Assembly (NCBI RefSeq): GCF_041956535.1
Contig: NW_027192207.1
Span: 467,374-531,373, forward strand
Direction of reading: 5' to 3'
DNA length: 64,000 nucleotides
Source of the DNA: Calcarisporiella thermophila CBS 279.70
Taxonomy: Eukaryota; Calcarisporiellomycota
Within the stretch, counting starts at the first letter, position 1; each line of letters starts with the position of its first letter. The translations under genes and the position numbers were made by a program. Shown here one piece after another: positions 11,307 to 20,887 of this stretch. The notes below the pieces were generated by a model. It ran no database searches. It was not told the DNA's origin and saw only the letters and a list, made by a program, of their open reading frames with translations.

Positions 11307-12300
11307 ATGTCGCACCACCATTTGGTCCTGAAGGTACTCCCTCTGCGAGGCCCCTCTTTGGTTCCATTCTTACTCACCCGTTTGGCCCTAGATCACCAAC
11401 GTCATCTTCTACCTCTTCTTCTTGGGTACTGGCGTCTATGACCTCTCCACGGGGAGCACCCCGGATGTCATTGAGCGCCACGCCTCATTCTTCGCCCCAG
11501 CGGACTGGGTCCAATATGCGTGGATACGTAAGTCCCCATCGGCATCCGCCGTGGCGTTCTTTTCATATTGGCTCGTGATAGAGTGGTTTATTGTTTTTTT
11601 TTTACGCTGCCAACCTAGTGACCTACATCCTCTTGGGCGGCTTTGTGGTGTACGAGTTCTTCGAAGGTGGCCACGAGACGGCTATCCACGGAGTGGGGTG
11701 GTTCTTCCCCGTGGCCGTGCTATTGAACACCGTTTGGTTCGATACTTGGGTAGAGTATTTCACTTTGCATAGGTAGCCCTGGGCCAGGCCATTTTGATTT
11801 ATGGATGTCTCTATGGATAGAAATACGGCTGGGGCCTCCTCTCCTGGTTCTCCATCCTTATCGTCGCCGGATTCATCTCCTTCATCTACCACAACCTGAC
11901 CAAGAATCATCCGATCACTGGCTGGGCGGACGCGCTCTTCGTGCACGCGCCTTTCTCCCTCTGGCACGGATGGGTGGTCTTCTTTGCCGTCGTCAACACG
12001 TTCGCCACCTTCACGCACCTCAAGGACGAGCCCTCGACCTTGGACATCATCCTGGTGATCCTCGGGCTGCTCTTCCTGACCTCGACCGCGGTGGGCTACG
12101 CGGAATACAAGAGAGGCGATGTCGCCGGGGCCCTCGTGATCGCGTGGGGCCTCTACGCCGTATTCGCCCGGCAGACGAACCCCGTCATCCACTGGGCTTC
12201 CTTGGCGGCGGCGATCATTTCCACCCTCTACCCCGCGAAGCCCTATGTGTTGAAACTCCTCGGGCGTCGCACCGAAGAGCAGGCTCCGCTCCTTGGTTAG
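11307..12300 (+). CDS. Multi-pass membrane protein, family not recognised
   Basis: Four exons join in phase: 11307-11333, 11392-11527, 11619-11749 and 11821-12300, giving 257 aa. About seven or eight hydrophobic segments are visible, rich in Trp and aromatic residues, including YILLGGFVVYEFF, VGWFFPVAVLLNTVWF, SWFSILIVAGFISFIY, WHGWVVFFAVVNTFATF, ILVILGLLFLTSTAVGY and ALVIAWGLYAVF. The C-terminus (GRRTEEQAPLLG) has a dileucine-type acidic motif as in vacuolar or endosomal proteins. The Trp-rich pattern recalls TspO/MBR-like proteins, but length and helix number do not fit well, so I leave it unnamed. The third intron choice (donor at 11750) is the one that keeps the frame; another GTAGCC donor nearby would break it. 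Confidence 0.75.
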
Positions 12301-12819
12301 AGAGGGGAACAGCCAGAATTGATCCCCTTTCTTCCCCCCCATGTCCACTTCTTGCAAGCGGGCCCTCAGGGTATATATATAAATATATAAATCACGTTTA
12401 TATTTATGATTATCTCCTTGTTTGTACGTGTTAAAGTATGTTTATTCTTTCCATCTTATCTTCATACTCTGTATCCCACCTCCTGTTGCCAAGAGGCGGC
12501 GGAAACCAATCTACTTTTATAATTGCTATGTTTTTCTTTTCAAGGTCAGAGTGGTTTTAATTTCTATTAAAAGGCCCGTTGGTAGCTAGCTTGTTTGACC
12601 ATCGCCACCCTTCATGGTGCGTCTTCCATATTAAGCCATACCTTCCGAATGCCTTGATTTCCTTTTATGGGCAAAATGTCGCGCTGAAGCGCTAGTGTGG
12701 AATGCGGTCTAATTTCTCGGCTTTAATTAACAGTAATTTCACATTAATCAATGCGATATTAAAATAAGGTACCACACTAACAGACAAGGATAGAAAAGAC
12801 AAAGATGCGCTATTATATT
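12301..12819. other. Convergent 3' intergenic spacer
   Basis: AT-rich sequence lies between two gene ends and contains a TATATATAAATATATAAA stretch around 12373-12391. It presumably holds the 3' UTRs of both genes. No coding sequence is seen. Confidence 0.45.
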
Positions 12820-13260
12820 CTAAAGCAAGAAGAAGGCCAAAACAGCGGCCTGTCCGGCCAAGAAGCCGTTGACCAGCACCTGTTCCGCCCCGGATCTTGC
12901 CGCCCCGGTGCCCGTGGGCCTAGCGGAGATGCCAGAGGAGGAGGAGGCGCTCTGGGAAGTGGCCGTCCCCGTGGCGGAAACGGCGCCGGAGCCCGCGGTC
13001 AGAACAGAGGCGGTTCCGGTGGAGGAAGCTCCTGCGGAGGTCGCGGAGGCGGATTCGCTAGAATCGGAGCTGGCCGAGGTTGCCGCGGCGGTGGTGGGCG
13101 CGGCTGAATCGGAGGAGGCGGCGGATGCACTCTCGTGCTTGTGGCCCGGCTCGTTGTGGTCACCGTGGTCGTGGCCGTCGTGACCGCGTACGTGAGTGGC
13201 GACGGCAAGCAGGAGGAGGATGCAGAAGAGGGAGAAGAGGGTGCGCGAGAACTTGGCCAT
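12820..13260 (-). CDS. Secreted Ser/Ala/Thr-rich protein with His/Asp-rich mature N-terminus, GPI-type
   Basis: A single exon encodes 146 aa. A clear signal peptide (MAKFSRTLFSLFCILLLLA) is followed at once by a short His/Asp-rich segment, HDGHDHGDHNEPGHKH, of a kind that can bind divalent metals. The rest is low-complexity Ser/Ala/Thr/Gly, expected to be O-glycosylated. A hydrophobic C-terminus (FLAGQAAVLAFFLL) after small residues fits a GPI-attachment signal. It is probably a cell-wall or plasma-membrane surface protein. The sequence is GC-rich through codon use in the Ala/Ser tract. No enzyme domain is present. A function in metal binding is inference only. Confidence 0.75.
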   Translation of the reverse strand: MAKFSRTLFSLFCILLLLAVATHVRGHDGHDHGDHNEPGHKHESASAASSDSAAPTTAAATSASSDSSESASATSAGASSTGTASVLTAGSGAVSATGTATSQSASSSSGISARPTGTGAARSGAEQVLVNGFLAGQAAVLAFFLL

Positions 13261-15197
13261 TGTCAGGGGCGAAGGAGAGAGGAGAGCTGGCTAGAAGGAG
13301 AGAGAGGAGAAACAAAGCAAAAAAACTGGAAGCGGAGGGAAAGCGGAAACGGGGGAGAAATATAAAGACGAGCGGGAGAAAAATGATCGCATCCCGTCAT
13401 CAGCGAGGGAGGAAGAAATGGAACGAGATTAGAGAGAAATAAAACCCGTCCAATCACTGGGTGTCAAGCGGGTCGGCTGATTGGCGGGAGCACAGAAGCG
13501 GTGGAGATTACATTCTTAATAAACGTTGAAGATGCTGCATGCAATGGGGCCAAACACTTTCATAATCGCCAGGCCAACCCATTGGCAGGCCCCGCTGCAT
13601 CGCGCAAGTTTCTGAGTCCTGTGCGCACCTGCTCTCTGAGGCACACCTCATTTGGGGCTTGGCGAGGTTTTTGTCGCTGCTCTCCCTCCTCTCCTCTCTC
13701 CGGCATCCTCGCGGGGAAGGGTCCCCTCGCAGGAGGCCCTGATGGGCTGGAAGGTACCCCTCCTAAAGAATTTTCCGCGGTGAAACGTGCCTATATCTAG
13801 CTTCTATTTTGGGCCTACGTATGGGATGCAGCCGAGGGTTTCTAGAATGGTGCAAGATGCAATTCGATCAAATCGAGGCCATGGCCTGAGCTCCGGTTTG
13901 TTTATTGTTCTTTTATTAAAAAACAAGGAGCGCTTGCTACAAGCGATGCCACCACCCTCCACCGGGAGAAAAAGGGTGGCTCTCGAAACTGAAACGTCCA
14001 TTGTGTAAATTGACTTTCTACAACGGCGGATTCTCTTTTGGGGGAGTCGGTTTTTGGCCACGGAATAGTAGGCACCATTTTTTAGGAAAATAATTGCTGT
14101 TTAGGTTATTTTTGGTGCAAAGGTTCAATCCCTGCGAGGATGGGGCATGTGAAAGCATAGAGATGGATGTTTCGTATCAATACAGCGCTTGCTTTAATGG
14201 GATCCACTGCGCTTCGATATCGGCGAGAATGTCGGGAAGAATGTATGTGCCCTGATCGCTGCCTATCTAAGAATATCTGAGCGCGTATTTCTGAAAAATC
14301 CATAATGGGCCAAAGGGGATATCTCCCGAGATGGAAACAAGGTTCGCCAAAGGGGTGGATCTGGGTTGGAATCGAATCAGCGAACCAAACCTCGATGGGA
14401 GCTGCTCAATTGGGTTTGCCTTGAAAGCATAGGAGGGTTAGAATTATCCGACGGCCGGTGCATCCTATTCGAATGAAACTCTAAAGCCGTCCAAAAAAGA
14501 AGGCGCCTATCCCGTAGAAGAAATAAGCTTTCCATGTGTTCTTGGGTTTCCGTGGTTTATCGCTGAGAAAGGAGCATCCCTGTGGCCGGCCTGATTTCAG
14601 ATGCCAGCAGGGTGGGAATTGGAGGCACTTGGGGCGATATCACGGCCATCAAGCTCGGGGTGCGTGGGCCGTTTCTATACTGGTAGCTTGGTGCGAGGCT
14701 TCTTGTTTGGGACGGGATGAGCAACGGGGCAAGCTTGCCCAGTTCAGGCCGAGTTGTACGACTGCATCACGCACTCGTGTCCGACCTGGCTGCGAGAGCG
14801 ATTAGATTACGCTTCAAAGGAGCGCGTCTTGGCTCTGCTAAAGCCGGCTCGCTTTCCCAGCGAGGACCGCCGCCCCACGCGCTATCTACCATCCTCCGCA
14901 ATGCATCGCTCCGGCCCATGCTGCGGGCTGAGAAGCCGAGGCAAATCGAGGGGATTTCATGCTCCCCAGCGATAGGTTACCCAAACTTTTCGACCGCTGC
15001 TGCGACAAGAGTACTTTTTATATTTAGTCTCACCTTTTGAACGTTATTTATTCTCTCAAATGAAACTCAATTCTTCATCGCTTCCTCCATTATTTCTCAC
15101 CCTCTCGCCTCTTCCTATTCTCCTCCTCGCCGCGCACCTCCTGGAATAGAGCGGCTGCGACGATAGCAAGCGAAGGAAAGGGCACCTTGAAAGGATT
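13261..15197. other. Divergent intergenic region, no gene seen
   Basis: This stretch lies between the 5' ends of the GPI-type gene (-) and the receptor gene (+). Purine-rich sequence (13261-13440) is the leader side of the minus-strand gene. A small perfect hairpin (CGCTTG-CTA-CAAGCG) lies near 13931-13945. GC-rich sequence at 14560-14960 has overlapping frames without family resemblance. A GGTTCAATCC element at 14124 resembles a tRNA B box but no cloverleaf can be drawn. Confidence 0.4.
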
Positions 15198-17115
15198 ATG
15201 GAGAGGAGCTCAGAGTTGCCACCGGGCGTGCCGGACCTAATTCCGCATGACCTCGGTCCCATCGATGTGGTCACCAAAATCTACGTTTTCTTGAATGTTA
15301 CGACCATTATTTGCGGATTGGTGGTGGTGTCCATCATCATTTTCTTAGGTAATTCAGCAACCGCGTCTCCCCATGGCTCTCTTGCATGTCGGAGGAGGAT
15401 GCGCGAATCAGCGTCGTTGGGTTTTGAGAGCATTTGCTCACAATTTGTTTTTTGCTCTCTATTCGCGTGGTGAATAGGCCGATTCGACAAGAAGTTGATA
15501 AGTCGCGTTTCACTCCGGCTGACGGCCGCCATATCCATCGTTGATGCATGTAATGCAGCCATCAACCTCTTATACGCGACTGCCTTACCGGTCAGCCCAT
15601 TTGTCTGCCAGTTTGCCGCGTGGGCAGTCGTGTTCACTAACCTTGCCTACATCTTTCTGACGGCCGCCATCGCAGTCAACCTGCAGCTCCTCGTGCTGCA
15701 CGAGAACCGTTTTCGGCCGTCGCTCGAAGTGGCTTATTGGACGGTCTCCTTGGGGATGAGCCTATTGTTAAGCCTGTTGCCTTGGTGTAAGTACTTTGCG
15801 CGGGGTCCATATAATGGATGTTCCAAGCATCAGACTATCCGTGCGACAATCCATCCTTCCTGTGTGTTTCACTGACGGCAACCTCTTTCCTCCTAAAATG
15901 TCTAGTCGCGGGCCGCTACGGCTATGACGAAGCCCAGGCCACATGCTGGTTCAAAGAGTCCTACACGATCCCCTCACGTATATGGGAGGCCGTATGGTGA
16001 GTAGTTGGGTTAATAAAAGGAGGAAAAGTCATAGACTCATTTTCTCTTCACCGCGGGTCTTTCGTAGCATGATTGTCTGGGTGTTGGGCCTGATAATCTA
16101 TTGCACCATTGTCGTTTTTCTGGTCAACATCAAACTCCATCGGCATAAAAAGCGGTTTCTCGCCTCCAAGAATATCAATCCAATGCTTCGACAGCGCCAG
16201 ACGCTGCTGAACAAACTCATAGCTCGAATTGGTAAGTGATCTCATGGTTAGCGAATCTCTCGTTGATGGGGGTGGCAAATACTGACGGTTACTGAACTGA
16301 CCAAGGCTTATACGCCGTCATCCCACTGATAACTCACTTGGGAATATGCATGTACGAGCTCAATATCATTATCAACTTACGGATCGAGATGTGGATGGGG
16401 TTCTGGAGTGCCATTGGCATATGTATGCATTCTTCTCGCCAGCCTGATTTTATTTATTTGGCTTCATGATGCTAAGCCTTTGCGTACGATAGCGTCCACC
16501 GGAATCTGGAATCTAGCCGCATTCCTATGCGACCCCGCCATTCACAACGCTTTTGACACCATTGCCTATAAAACGGTGCTAAAATACCATAAGCACGAGC
16601 TCCCTGGCCCGTTTCTCCAATGGATGGTGCGCCGCCTTCTCGTTCCTCGTTATCCGATCCCATCGTCCTATGTCCATAACCTGCTGCAATCGCACAGGCA
16701 ATCCTTGTCTGGCAAGAGAGCTCATCGGCCGAGCCTAGAGGGCTCTCTTCCCGAGGAAAACCAATGCCCTCCCTATCAACTCTACCAGCAACTCATGGCG
16801 GATTTCGGGCAATTCGACGGCGAGAGAATGAGGGCGTCTTCTCCACCCTCCTCGCAGCAACAGACGGAGGAGTGGAAATATTCAAGACGAATAGCTCTTC
16901 GACGCGACTCAGAGGGAGACAGTATCGATGACGACGAATTGCGCGAGGGAACCTTTATTCAGTACCAAGACGGCGTCGTGACCCATGTGACCCCCGTGCT
17001 ACCGAGTACCGAGGAGCCCATGCACTCTGGCATGATTGGAAGCCCCAGCAGAGTCAACTCCATAGTGAATGACAACTTGCGTTATAATGCGTATCTGGTG
17101 ATACGTGGATTATAA
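15198..17115 (+). CDS. Seven-transmembrane receptor, cAMP-receptor/Git3-like
   Basis: Six exons join in phase: 15198-15348, 15478-15786, 15906-15996, 16068-16231, 16306-16422 and 16493-17115, giving 484 aa. A short outer N-terminus is followed by seven hydrophobic segments: one in exon 1 (FLNVTTIICGLVVVSIIIFL), three in exon 2, and the others in exons 4, 5 and 5/6 (FWSAIG to WNLAAF). Cys residues after helix 2 (FVCQF) and before helix 5 (ATCWF) could form the usual disulphide. A basic third inner loop (HRHKKRFLASKN) and a long cytoplasmic tail of about 180 aa with Ser, Gln and acidic clusters are seen. The pattern is that of the Dictyostelium cAMP-receptor and fungal Git3/Gpr1 superfamily, which signal through heterotrimeric G proteins. 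The ligand cannot be read from sequence. Confidence 0.8.
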
Positions 17116-17698
17116 ACTGGCCCTTTCTGCTCTCGTCCACCCCACAAATCTTAGCCCTTTTTTTTTTCCACTATTGACAATGGAGACGTAGAAGGGTGCC
17201 TTCCACTTCTTCGTTCCTTTTTTATTTCAATGTTAGCCCATGCATTACACGTGCGTTTTTTGTATAGTATGGAATTCTTTCACTTTTTATTTTTCTTTGC
17301 CTCTTATTTAACTCCTAACTGTTTTTTTTTCTTTTCATTTTAATATCCAGCTGTTAATGTAATGTAATATATGCGTGGAATTGAGGATTGATTCGCTGAA
17401 TTGTCAATGGCCTCATGAATTAATTGGCATTTCCGTTTATAGAAATGTAAATAGGGATACTAAAGTGTATGTATATTTTATTGTTTTAAAAAAAAATAGA
17501 TAAGTAGATAAAACAAAAAGTCAATCCATGGAGAAGGAAGGATAACCCAAATAATATAGTTGAAAGCGGGGTAAGGAGTTCCAGCTCCGTGCACCGAAAA
17601 CACCCCCACACTACTCTTCTCCCGTTGAAATAAACAAATCAACCAAAGTACAACGAATTTATTTTGCAAGGGCAAATAGAAAAATAGGTAGGAATAAA
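17116..17698. other. Convergent 3' intergenic spacer
   Basis: AT-rich, T-run-rich sequence lies between the receptor gene and the long cupredoxin gene. No gene is seen. Confidence 0.45.
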
Positions 17699-19099
17699 TT
17701 AGAATGCGATGGCGTAGATACCGGCCAAGGCGGTCAGGGTGGCCCACATGGGGGAGATGGAGGCGGCCGATGACATTTGGGCATCGCCGGACGAATAACC
17801 AGAGGCGCCAACCAGGTTGGCGGTGGAAGGCTTGGGCTCGGCCTCGACAACGATGCCATCGGGAGTCTCGTTGGTCTGGGTAGAGGCTTGAGCAGTGGTG
17901 TTGGACTCGCCCAGCTTGCTGGATTCGCCAACGTTAACGCCCTCGGCAGCAGCGGTACCTGTCTCGCTCTTCTTTGCGGTCTCAGCACCCTCGCCTGCGG
18001 CTCCGGCATTCTTTTCGGTCTCGATCGAAACGCCGGTGCTGCCCTCCTTGCCTGCTTCCCCAGCGGCACCGGCCTCAGCCTTGCCACTCTTTCCAGCCTC
18101 CATCATCTTCTCCATCTCCTTCAGGGCTTCCTCGCTAATCTTGCCGGATTCCTTCATCTTCTCTAGCTCCTTCTTCATCTCCTCCATCGATTTGCCGGAC
18201 TCCATTATCTTCTCCACCTCCTTCATGGTCTCCTCGTTGATCTTGCCGGACTCCTTCATCTTCTCCATCTCCTTCTTCATTTCCTCCTTCGACATTCCGG
18301 TCTCGGCGCTTCCACTCTTGCCAGATTCGGCGCTTTCGCCTTTGCCAGACTCCATCATCTTCTCCATCTCTTTCATGGTTTCCTCGCTCATCTTACCGGT
18401 TTCCTTCATCTTCTCCATCTCTTTCTTCATTTCTTCCATCGATTTGCCAGATTCCATCATTTTCTCCATCTCCTTCATGGTTTCCTCGCTCATCTTACCG
18501 GTTTCCTTCATCTTCTCCATCTCCTTCTTCATTTCTTCCATTTTGCCGCCCATCTTCTCCCCCATCTTCTCTTCCGTCTTCTCCCCCATTTTCTCTCCCA
18601 TCTTCTCGCCTTCTTTACCCTCTGGCATTGGCATTTCGGGTTTGGGCATTTCGGGCTTGGGCATTTCGGGCATGGGCATCTCAGTGGTAGGCTTCTTCTT
18701 TGCCTTGCATTTCTTCAGGCGCTTCGCAACCTTGAGCACGCCTTTCATTCCGTTCTCGCAGTGCTTGCCGACGGTGCAGAAGTAGGGAACCTCGCCCACA
18801 TGCTTATCCTCAAGCGTGATGTTGAAGGTGAAACCGGCGGGGTGAGCGCCGGAGTCGAAGCCACCCGACATGGCCTCGCAGGAGTTTAGCTTCGCCGCCT
18901 GGGTAACGGAATGCATGCCGGCGACGAACTTAAACATGACCATATCTCCAACTCGGAGTGAGTCGGCCATGGGGGGGTCGTATTTGAGACCGCCTTTGCC
19001 GACCTCGATTTGCATGACCTTTCCGGAGGTATGGGAGGTGGCAGAGGCACCAGCGACTAGCGCGGCAATCGCCATGGAATATGTGATGAGGGAGCGCAT
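17699..19099 (-). CDS. Secreted cupredoxin with Met/Lys/Glu repeat tail, GPI-type
   Basis: A single exon encodes 466 aa. A signal peptide (residues 1-20, MRSLITYSMAIAALVAGASA) precedes a fungal plastocyanin-like domain (about 26-125). The type-1 copper ligands are all present: His63 in GMHSVTQ, then Cys108-x4-His113-x4-Met118; another Cys pair (74 and 114) could form a disulphide. A basic knot KKCKAKKK (about 129-136) is followed by MPKPE-type repeats (140-160), GEKM repeats, and four copies of a 34-residue Met/Lys/Glu helix unit (186-337). A Ser/Thr/Ala-rich segment and a hydrophobic C-terminus (PMWATLTALAGIYAIAF) fit GPI anchoring. Cupredoxins bind copper and move electrons; fungal extracellular ones are poorly characterised. 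A paralogue lies about 1.3 kb upstream (20402-20887). The repeat tail is the odd feature. Confidence 0.88.
   Translation of the reverse strand: MRSLITYSMAIAALVAGASATSHTSGKVMQIEVGKGGLKYDPPMADSLRVGDMVMFKFVAGMHSVTQAAKLNSCEAMSGGFDSGAHPAGFTFNITLEDKHVGEVPYFCTVGKHCENGMKGVLKVAKRLKKCKAKKKPTTEMPMPEMPKPEMPKPEMPMPEGKEGEKMGEKMGEKTEEKMGEKMGGKMEEMKKEMEKMKETGKMSEETMKEMEKMMESGKSMEEMKKEMEKMKETGKMSEETMKEMEKMMESGKGESAESGKSGSAETGMSKEEMKKEMEKMKESGKINEETMKEVEKIMESGKSMEEMKKELEKMKESGKISEEALKEMEKMMEAGKSGKAEAGAAGEAGKEGSTGVSIETEKNAGAAGEGAETAKKSETGTAAAEGVNVGESSKLGESNTTAQASTQTNETPDGIVVEAEPKPSTANLVGASGYSSGDAQMSSAASISPMWATLTALAGIYAIAF
18089..18544 (-). repeat. Four coding repeats of about 102 bp
   Basis: The segment encodes residues 186-337 of the long cupredoxin as four copies of a 34-residue unit (start MEEMKKEMEKMKETGK). 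Copies 1 and 2 are nearly identical also in DNA (18343-18544), pointing to recent tandem duplication. Copies 3 and 4 have diverged and are separated from copy 2 by a Gly/Ser spacer. Confidence 0.85.
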
Positions 19100-20401
19100 G
19101 CTTGTGTTGTTGTTATTGTTGTGGTGGTGGTGTTGGATATGTTACAGATGCTGGATGATAATGAGGATGCTATGAAAGTGAATGATCACTCAAGGATGAA
19201 GGAGTGGAGGTCTTGTTGGAAGGGGAAAGGGGAGGGAAAGGTTATGTATGGGGAGGGGTCGACGCGAATTTCTGAAGCAGAAATAGAAGGAAAAATTGGC
19301 TCGGCAAGCGAGCGAGGGGGTTTATATTGGTGCTTTGTTTGTTTTCGGTTCGTCGGGTATAGGTTATAGCTGACTCTTCTTTGGTGGAGAATCTATGTGG
19401 GTGAGTGTGCTCTCTGTCGTGTTGCGCTGTGCCGATTAGAGTTTATCAGAAGGGAAAGCCGACCATCTGCTTACCACTTCCGCTCTCAATCCAAGGCCAA
19501 ACCCGTAGCTTTTGTCCCGGGGTACTCGCCTGGCGGCCCAAGATAGAAAAGACCAAGGTTGGGTCCTCCAGACCATTCGAGGGATCTCGGAGCCACTATT
19601 TCAAACTCGGTCGAGCGCCTCTTCACCGTTCACTTTGTCATCGGGCGCACATTCGACTACCTGATTTACTAGAAATAAAAGCGGTCCCATCTCTCATGGA
19701 TAGCCTCTCTTCCCAATTTGGCAGCCGCAATTCGAGGTGGCCAATGGGCGGCCCAATTTCCAAAGTAGTCGAAATAGGGAAGGAGGAAAGGATCGAAGCC
19801 GGGTTTTGTGGCCAAGTGGGTTTGTACACTGCGTAGTTGAGTGGCCAATCCCCAGATCCTGATAATGGCCTAGTGGCCTTGGGCGATCCATCCTCGACTG
19901 AATACTTTCATTGCTTTTGGAAACGCTCGCCCATATCCAAGCGAGCTCTTGACTCATAGCCTGTTCCCAATCTGAGTTCTTCTCATCCTTGCTAATAAAA
20001 ATTTTTCATGGATTTACATGTATAAGCACTGGGGAGTTACTTTTTTAGCTTTTGCTTTTAGTCAAGTGTATTCAGACAGAGATCCTACACACCCTCTAAG
20101 CTCTATGATGCTAGAAACAGACATAAATAGAAGAGGAAAGGGAGAGGGGGGGGGGGCATGTTTGAAAGAAAAAAATGCCAAACACGGCCAGTATATCATG
20201 CAATAAATACTATATTATATCGAAACAAGTGAAAGAAAAAAAAAGCCTACAAAAATAGCCTTCAATAGAGTGGATAATGAAAAAGGACAGTGTAACAAAA
20301 GGGGGGATGCAAAATCAAGGAATGGCAATAAACACAGAAAAGTTTATGAGGGCAAGCAGGTCCAAGGAACAAGGCTTGCGATTATATTAGATCTAGCGCA
20401 T
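19100..20401. other. Intergenic region between cupredoxin paralogues
   Basis: The left part (19100-19330) is the leader and promoter of the long cupredoxin gene, with (GTT)n-like repeats directly before its start codon. The remainder to 20401 shows no supported gene. A G run lies at about 20149-20157. Confidence 0.45.
19321..19326 (-). promoter_or_regulatory. TATA-like box of the long cupredoxin gene
   Basis: TATAAA on the minus strand lies about 220 bp before the start codon at 19099. The paralogue has a TATA element at nearly the same distance (about 205 bp), which supports a shared promoter layout. Confidence 0.35.
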
Positions 20402-20887
20402 TTACAACTTCTTCTTTGCCTTGCACTTCTTCTTCTTCTTCTTTTCACCATTCGAGTTGCTGTTTGTGTTGCCATTGCCGTTGGTGTTGGTGTTGGTGGA
20501 GCCGTTCGACGAGCCTCCCGAACCTCCCGAGCCATCGGCCTTGCTGACCTTAAGCACCCCCTTCATGCCGTTCTGGCAGTGCTTGCCGACCTTGCAGAAG
20601 AAGCCCACGTCACCCACGTGCTTCTCCTCAAGGGTGAGGTTGAAGGAGAAACCGGCACCGTGGACATCCGAGTCGAATCCGCCCGCCATAGGATCACACG
20701 AATCTACCTTTTGGGCTTGGGTAACGGAGTGCATTCCCTTCACCCAGGTGAACATGACCATATCTCCAACTTTCGCCTGGGCATTGGGGGGATTGAACTT
20801 GAGGCCGCCGTCACCCACCTTCACTTCCACCATGGTGGCAAGAGCGGTGGATGCAAGGGCACAAAGGGTAAAGAGGGAGGTGCGCAT
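20402..20887 (-). CDS. Small secreted cupredoxin
   Basis: A single exon encodes 161 aa. A signal peptide (about 1-18, MRTSLFTLCALASTALA) is followed by a cupredoxin domain closely related to the one at 17699-19099: GMHSVTQAQK with His53, and Cys98-x4-His103-x4-Met108. Both paralogues share GFDSD/GFDSG, LTLEEKHVG and GKHCQNGMKGVLKV type strings. A Gly/Ser/Asn/Thr linker then leads to a Lys-rich end, KKCKAKKKL. In the long paralogue the same KCKAKKK element sits directly after the domain instead of at the C-terminus. There is no GPI signal, so the protein is probably secreted free or held electrostatically by its basic tail. Tandem duplication with later tail change is inferred. Confidence 0.88.
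   Translation of the reverse strand: MRTSLFTLCALASTALATMVEVKVGDGGLKFNPPNAQAKVGDMVMFTWVKGMHSVTQAQKVDSCDPMAGGFDSDVHGAGFSFNLTLEEKHVGDVGFFCKVGKHCQNGMKGVLKVSKADGSGGSGGSSNGSTNTNTNGNGNTNSNSNGEKKKKKKCKAKKKL

Noticed and set aside
14115-14140. tRNA-like B box (GGTTCAATCC)
   Set aside because: No pairing T stem, no matching A box and no acceptor stem could be drawn around it.
14717-15040. Plus-strand frame of 107 codons in GC-rich sequence
   Set aside because: It overlaps other frames of similar length, has Arg/Ser/Ala composition typical of GC-rich noise and no family resemblance.
17895-18785. Long plus-strand open frame opposite the cupredoxin repeats
   Set aside because: It is the antisense shadow of the Met/Lys/Glu repeat codons. 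It shows only Ser/Ile/Phe low complexity and no start context.
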